Shown: one piece after another, positions 56,721 to 60,957 of the stretch | How the letters are laid out: each line of letters begins with the position of its first letter | How positions within the stretch are numbered: position 1 is the first letter of the stretch | IMG/VR virus record: IMGVR_UViG_3300025012_000094 | Coordinates: 1-60,957 of that record | Strand: one strand, 5' to 3' | Origin: a virus | Length of the DNA stretch: 60,957 nt | Translations under genes and position numbers: made by a program | The notes under the pieces: generated by a model | The model's input: the letters and a program-made list of their open reading frames with translations, nothing else | Told to the model about the DNA's origin: nothing | The model's database searches: none

Positions 56721-58774
56721 TTTTTCTGATACTCCTTTTTCCATCATTGGCTCTGGCCTATTCGCCTGTTGCCAGGTTCGACGTAGTTCCATACCAGCGG
56801 ATTGAGTATGGGGCTTCACTTAATGTCGGAGTTGCGGCATTTTCTAAGCCAGGGATTGCATCAGTTGACTTTGTTGCATCTGGCCAGGGGTATAGTGGAG
56901 GAACAAAGACAGCAACCTCCATGACCTTGAATTCGACCACGGATACCTGGGAATACTGGGTTAATTTCCCCGCCTCTGAGTTTACCGGAAACGGGGCTAT
57001 TACTATCACCGCCACCGTTACCGACAACGAGGCCAATGAAAGAGTATTGACCCTATCTTTGCTGGTCTATGGGGCCTCTGCTTTCACTCCAGTGACAGCT
57101 TGGGTTGATCCAGCGGGCAACAATACTACCTGCATGGTAAACGATGAAGGGGCACCATGCTTGACCGTAGCCGGGGCAATAACCAAAATCCAAGCGGCAA
57201 ATGGCGGCGTTTCGGACGGTGCGATTATCTATCTCGAGGAGGGCACTTACTCGGTAGCCTCTACATCAGCAAGCACGTCAAGCCAATGGTTAACAATCAC
57301 GAAAGACGATACTGCGGCAGTTGCAAATGTAATAATCAATACTGGACAGATAACAACCGGGTATCTCAAATATGATAGCGTGACTCTGCAAAGTCTGGGC
57401 AGTGCCCTGTATGTCGCCAATAGTAGTTCAACACGGTTATGGACGAATAGTTGTAGAAGAATTGGTTCTGGAAGAGGTACTGTCAATACAAACCCAGTGC
57501 ATCTCAGCGACGAGAACAATCATTATAGTACTAATGACTACACCTATGATGCTGACTATGCCTATAGGAAGGCAGCATTGGTCAGAGGTGCCACAATCTC
57601 GTTTATTGGTAATGATGTATTTGAGAATACACCTTTTATTGTCAACTGTACTGCTGATGATGTCGATAATATTGACAACCCGTCATGGCACGCAGATGCA
57701 TTTCAAACTTTTACAGGGACAACGCTTGCCCCTCCGGATAACAGAATTGTCTATAATTACAAGGCAACAGACTTACATTATGAAGCTATTTTTATGCGGT
57801 CTGATACTGGAACTGCAACGGACAACGCATTTGTAAATGTATTTCTTGAGATGCGCGATCCTTGTACAGTTAATGAAACTGGCAGCTGTGTTTTTACTGA
57901 TTTTCAGCTTTATTACAACTGGGATCACCTGATAATGTGGAACAATACATTTATAGGTGGACATAGCACAATATCACCAACATCAACCCTTACAAATGTT
58001 TCCTGGGTTGGTAATGTTTTCTGGCAGTTTGCTCAAGACACAGACATCAGCAACCTGGCTATTACTCAACTTGCGAATGGGAATGCTGGTGGGAACGAGG
58101 TTTTGTATAACCATTATGAGTATGTAAAACTTGAGACAGGTGAGTGCACACCAAATAGTAAATTTACACAAGCGGGGTATACCTGCCCAAAAAATTATAC
58201 AAAACGTCCTGACTCTGGAGCAACCGCTACCTATTCAACAGGCGGGGGGGTAACTGACGGCGACTATACATCGGAAACCTTTACTTATCCTGTTGGTGAC
58301 ACCCTGACATATAAATTCTCTCCACGAGTTCCAGTTGATATTTACAACGTAGCTCGCGGAACCTTGTCCAGCATTGGGGCCGTAGAGCCGGTGTTTTCTG
58401 GGCCCGTTCGTTCAGCCGGTGCCCCGTCTTCGACGGTCAGTTATGCGGCAACGACTACGATATCATTGTTTACTGCAACAACCGCAACATGCAAATATGG
58501 GACTGTAGCAGAGACTGACTATAGTTCAATAGCTAACACGTTTGAGTCTACTGCATCTCAGTGGCATACTCAAACAGGGGTGGCTGTGTCTCCAGGAACT
58601 AACACCTTTTATGTAAGATGTACTGATGGATCTCATGAAAATCTTACTGACTATGTTATCAGCTTTAATATGTTGAGTCAAAGTTCTGCCCGAGTGGGAT
58701 TAAGTTTGACTGGTACCGGGAAGTTTACTCCCTCAACGATAGGAACCGGGAAGTTGATAATCTCAGCGCCTTAA
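56702..58774 (+). CDS. Beta-helix protein, probable polysaccharide-acting spike
   Basis: 690 residues, ATG 56702. An N-terminal signal (V-I-F-L-I-L-L-F-P-S-L-A-L-A) is followed by a beta-sandwich, then a right-handed beta-helix (I-Y-L-E-E-G-T-Y-S-V, H-A-D-A-F-Q-T-F, W-D-H-L-I-M-W-N-N-T-F). The H-A-D-A-F-Q motif is typical of polysaccharide lyase-like helices. AT-rich relative to its neighbours, so likely acquired. A depolymerase role is inferred. Confidence 0.65.
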   Translation: MGKYAVIFLILLFPSLALAYSPVARFDVVPYQRIEYGASLNVGVAAFSKPGIASVDFVASGQGYSGGTKTATSMTLNSTTDTWEYWVNFPASEFTGNGAITITATVTDNEANERVLTLSLLVYGASAFTPVTAWVDPAGNNTTCMVNDEGAPCLTVAGAITKIQAANGGVSDGAIIYLEEGTYSVASTSASTSSQWLTITKDDTAAVANVIINTGQITTGYLKYDSVTLQSLGSALYVANSSSTRLWTNSCRRIGSGRGTVNTNPVHLSDENNHYSTNDYTYDADYAYRKAALVRGATISFIGNDVFENTPFIVNCTADDVDNIDNPSWHADAFQTFTGTTLAPPDNRIVYNYKATDLHYEAIFMRSDTGTATDNAFVNVFLEMRDPCTVNETGSCVFTDFQLYYNWDHLIMWNNTFIGGHSTISPTSTLTNVSWVGNVFWQFAQDTDISNLAITQLANGNAGGNEVLYNHYEYVKLETGECTPNSKFTQAGYTCPKNYTKRPDSGATATYSTGGGVTDGDYTSETFTYPVGDTLTYKFSPRVPVDIYNVARGTLSSIGAVEPVFSGPVRSAGAPSSTVSYAATTTISLFTATTATCKYGTVAETDYSSIANTFESTASQWHTQTGVAVSPGTNTFYVRCTDGSHENLTDYVISFNMLSQSSARVGLSLTGTGKFTPSTIGTGKLIISAP

Positions 58775-58878
58775 AATAATATTGGTGACCCCTTCAATAA
58801 CGTTCGAAAAAGGGGTATATAGAAATATGGGAGCAATCCTAATGCCCATGGAAGAAACGTAATCACAGGAGAAAAGCA

Positions 58879-59550
58879 ATGGAACTTCAAGCCCCGTATC
58901 ACTTGTTCGGAAATGTCCGAGGCAACAGCTATGTCAGGGTCGACCCGGTCACCGGCCTTGTGACGTTCAAAGGGCTGGCCAGGCCTTATCTCGGGCTGTG
59001 GATTCCATTGACAGCCATGGAGCCGACGTCGGCCCCGGATTACGACGCGACCAACTTCGGGTACCTTTTCCCGAACAACAGCACCACAGAGTTCCTGACC
59101 GCGAACATTGCCCTGGACCATGACTACGCCCCCGGGACGTCGCTTTATCCCAGGATACTCTGGCACCAGGCTGCAGCGACGCCCCCGGCGTGGAAGATCT
59201 CCTACCGGTGGTTGAATCCTGGTGAACAGGTGGGCGCCTTCACCACGGCGACGGCAACCGGGCAGGAGTACACCTACATCCAAGGCACAATCCTGCAGAC
59301 ATCATATTTCCCGACTATCCCGGGCGCGGGCAAGAAGATGGGCAGCATTCTGCAGGTCAAGCTCTACCGCGACGACGCGGTATTGGCCGGCGATGCTCTG
59401 GCGATCGCCTTTGGCGTGTTCAAAAAGGTCGACAGCCTGGGGTCGCAGACGTTGACGTTGAAGAGTGTCCCGGGCGCCCAGGTGTCGTCGTCACCGTCAG
59501 CTTCAGCTAGCGCCAGCCCGAGCGCTTCACCATCAGCTTCAGCTTCCTAA
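58879..59550 (+). CDS. Virion protein with short Ser/Ala/Pro tail
   Basis: 223 residues, mainly beta-rich (P-Y-H-L-F-G-N-V-R-G-N-S-Y-V-R-V-D-P) with a Gly/Tyr-rich body and ~22 tail residues (202-223) of S-A-S-P units. Likely a fibre or tail-tip accessory protein by position and tail type. AGGAGA precedes the ATG. Confidence 0.58.
   Translation: MELQAPYHLFGNVRGNSYVRVDPVTGLVTFKGLARPYLGLWIPLTAMEPTSAPDYDATNFGYLFPNNSTTEFLTANIALDHDYAPGTSLYPRILWHQAAATPPAWKISYRWLNPGEQVGAFTTATATGQEYTYIQGTILQTSYFPTIPGAGKKMGSILQVKLYRDDAVLAGDALAIAFGVFKKVDSLGSQTLTLKSVPGAQVSSSPSASASASPSASPSASAS
59484..59547 (+). repeat. Ser/Ala/Pro-rich coding repeat, tract 4
   Basis: A short C-terminal tract of the previous gene, 22 codons. 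Confidence 0.8.
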
Positions 59551-59561
59551 GGGGGTAGCCA

Positions 59562-60299
59562 ATGAGTCAAGTATTGATTGCGCCGACAACGGCGGCAGCG
59601 GAATACAAGATGAAGATTCCGCAGAACCGGTTCAACATGACGATCCAGGTCGACGCCAGCATCGGCGCCGCGGAGGTGGTTGAACTTAAGCAGTTGGATA
59701 CGGATCAGCAGTGGCGGGCGATTGTTCTCGGCGGGGCACCCCTGGTCCTGTCAGCGTCCAACACTCAAATCAGCTTCACCGCGACGAATCTGATCAAACT
59801 GGTGAAGCCCATAACTGTTGCGGCCGTCGGCGTTCAGTTGCTGTCTGATCTTGGGTTTGGTGAGAACGAGGCATCTGATAGTGCCAGCACGTCAGCATCG
59901 AGCAGCGCGTCCTCGAGCCCGAGCTCAAGCGCGTCCTCAAGCCCGACGACTTCAGCTTCGTCCAGTCCGACGACTTCGCCGTCCTCGAGCGCTTCTTCAA
60001 GCCCGAGCGCTTCGCTGTCCGGCAGCGCTACGACAAGTCCGAGTTCGTCTGCGAGCGCAAGCCCGAGCGCTTCACTGTCCGGCAGTGCTACGACGAGCCC
60101 GAGTGCTTCAGCTTCAGGCAGCCCGACGACCAGTGCGAGCTCAAGCCCGACGACAAGCCCAAGCTCTTCGGCATCGTCCAGCCCGACGACTAGTGCGAGC
60201 TCTTCAGCTTCTTCGAGCCCGACGACTTCAGCTTCAGGAAGCCCGACGACAAGTCCGAGTTCTTCGGCGAGCGCTTCTCCGTCAAGTTCACCGTCTTGA
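59562..60299 (+). CDS. Virion surface protein with long Ser/Pro/Thr tail
   Basis: A 245-residue protein: residues 1-~101 form a compact, beta-rich head, and 102-245 are pure S-P-T-T-S and S-S-S-A-S units. More than half the chain is mucin-like. It immediately precedes the glycosyltransferase, with a GAGGAG ribosome-binding site for that gene just after its stop. Confidence 0.62.
   Translation: MSQVLIAPTTAAAEYKMKIPQNRFNMTIQVDASIGAAEVVELKQLDTDQQWRAIVLGGAPLVLSASNTQISFTATNLIKLVKPITVAAVGVQLLSDLGFGENEASDSASTSASSSASSSPSSSASSSPTTSASSSPTTSPSSSASSSPSASLSGSATTSPSSSASASPSASLSGSATTSPSASASGSPTTSASSSPTTSPSSSASSSPTTSASSSASSSPTTSASGSPTTSPSSSASASPSSSPS
59866..60297 (+). repeat. Ser/Pro/Thr-rich coding repeat, tract 5
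   Basis: The longest C-terminal tract, about 144 codons, with units of 9 to 18 bases such as AGCCCGACGACAAGC recurring with synonymous changes. Confidence 0.88.
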
Positions 60300-60314
60300 T
60301 GAGGAGAGACTCTT

Positions 60315-60957
60315 ATGCTGAGCGTGGTTATCCCATCCCGCAATGAGCAGGGATATTTGGAGAAGACTATCGAATCCCTCTTGGCCAACGCCGAGGGGGA
60401 GATCGAGATTATCGTTGTGCTCGACGGCTGGCTTCCTGAGAAGCCAATTGAATTTCCAGTGAACGAGCGACAGCAAGTTCACTGGATTCACAACCCGGAG
60501 GCGATCGGGCAGCGGCAGGCGATCAACCAGGCAGTCCGGACGGCTAAAGGCAAGTACATAATGAAGCTGGACGCGCACTGTGCGGTCTCGAAGGGCTTTG
60601 ACTTGATCTTGGCCAGAGACTGCGAGTACGACATGACGATGATTCCCCGGATGTACAACCTGGACGTCGTGACTTGGCAGCCGAAGCTGCACAAACGCAC
60701 GGACTATATGTACATCGGCCTGGTCGACGGCAATCTCCGGGCCTGCTATTACAAGAAGCAGCCTGACAACAACAAGATGATCGACGACACCATGTGCTGC
60801 ATGGGGCCCGGGTTCTTTCTGCACTTGGAGAGGTTCTGGGAACTCGGCGGCTGTATGGAGGAACACGGCGGCTGGGGGCAGCAGGGCGTGGAAGAGGCCT
60901 GCAAGGCAGCACTCAGCGGGGGCCGGATGGTGGTCAACAAGAACTGCTGGTTCGCTC
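60315..60957 (+). CDS. Glycosyltransferase (GT2/GT27-like), 3' end missing
   Basis: ATG 60315 follows GAGGAG. The visible 214 residues form a GT-A fold: L-S-V-V-I-P-S-R-N-E start, I-V-V-L-D-G, G-Q-R-Q-A-I-N-Q-A-V and K-L-D86-A-H88-C-A-V. The metal site is D-x-H, as in polypeptide GalNAc-transferases, rather than the usual D-x-D. W-E-L-G-G-C-M-E-E-H-G-G-W-G follows, resembling the acceptor-side GG-x-W-G motif. It adjoins genes for Ser/Thr-rich virion tracts, so modification of those tracts is plausible. It runs off the window. Confidence 0.8.
   Translation, partial: MLSVVIPSRNEQGYLEKTIESLLANAEGEIEIIVVLDGWLPEKPIEFPVNERQQVHWIHNPEAIGQRQAINQAVRTAKGKYIMKLDAHCAVSKGFDLILARDCEYDMTMIPRMYNLDVVTWQPKLHKRTDYMYIGLVDGNLRACYYKKQPDNNKMIDDTMCCMGPGFFLHLERFWELGGCMEEHGGWGQQGVEEACKAALSGGRMVVNKNCWFA

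Noticed and set aside
58789-58824. Hairpin ACCCCTT/AAGGGGT before the gene at 58879
   Set aside because: The stem is short with no T run; too weak to call a terminator.
53076-60297. CRISPR-like repeated DNA
   Set aside because: Units are 9-18 bases with synonymous variation and stay in frame with a coding sequence; no unique spacers or constant repeats.
40526-60299. Diversity-generating retroelement
   Set aside because: Tracts vary in length and codons, but no reverse transcriptase and no template/variable repeat pair with A-specific changes are present.
59834-60388. Long open frame on the minus strand opposite the last Ser/Pro tract
   Set aside because: It reads as G-L-V-V-G-L-type repeats that are the reverse complement of the tract; no ribosome-binding site, and the real gene is on the plus strand. 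The same holds at 53066-53509.

Overview
The window is one contiguous piece of a tailed double-stranded DNA phage genome (or prophage) with long-tailed siphovirus logic: a terminase, portal, S49 protease/scaffold, decoration protein, capsid, neck, tail tube, frameshifted tail chaperone and 2429-residue tape measure run in canonical order, and no sheath gene is seen. The host is probably Gram-negative, because small phage proteins carry Sec and lipoprotein signals and promoters are TTGACx-N17-TATAAT-like. I cannot name the host or a close relative. No lysis genes, integrase or recognisable lysogeny repressor are visible, so the genome continues outside the window.

Layout. Positions 1-32919 are transcribed leftward (minus strand). 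From the centre outward this arm holds about 60 small, tightly coupled accessory genes, then a DNA-metabolism block: Nmad5-like protein, SNF2-type helicase, PrimPol-SF3 primase-helicase, a probable ssDNA-associated protein, a three-domain family A DNA polymerase, RusA-like resolvase and a one-armed SbcC/Rad50-like ATPase. HNH-type genes are inserted next to the polymerase and inside a resolvase gene. A 434-base divergent intergenic region (32920-33353), dense in ACGTC motifs, separates the arms and carries a promoter in each direction. Positions 33354-60957 are transcribed rightward and encode the virion. They end in fibre and spike genes and a glycosyltransferase cut by the window edge. One small ribbon-helix-helix-like gene (44305-44481) runs against this arm, between tail tube and chaperone.

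Most notable. (1) Five virion proteins carry long Ser/Pro/Thr/Ala-rich, mucin-like tracts, in two cases inserted inside otherwise ordinary structural proteins. The glycosyltransferase immediately after the last one has a D-x-H site like polypeptide GalNAc-transferases, so a phage-encoded O-glycosylated virion coat is a testable idea. (2) A 1242-base TnpB element with IS608-type ends (TTAC left, TCAA right) splits a 36-codon gene; joining the flanks restores the frame exactly. (3) A RuvC gene is reduced to its N-terminus and is followed by an AT-rich HNH + RusA cassette, suggesting replacement of one Holliday junction resolvase by another. (4) Seven copies of the palindrome GTAGTTT-N-AAACTAC lie between 25.9 and 31.9 kb, mostly at gene boundaries, resembling stoperators. 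(5) Two tRNA-like genes have intact acceptor and T arms but abnormal anticodon arms. (6) The terminase operon promoter appears to start transcription on the ATG, giving a leaderless message.

How it fits together: the left arm supplies replication, repair, recombination and host-interaction functions; the right arm builds the capsid and long tail. Head, tail and fibre modules have their own promoters (33319, 35452, 44539) and terminators (40211, 44291).
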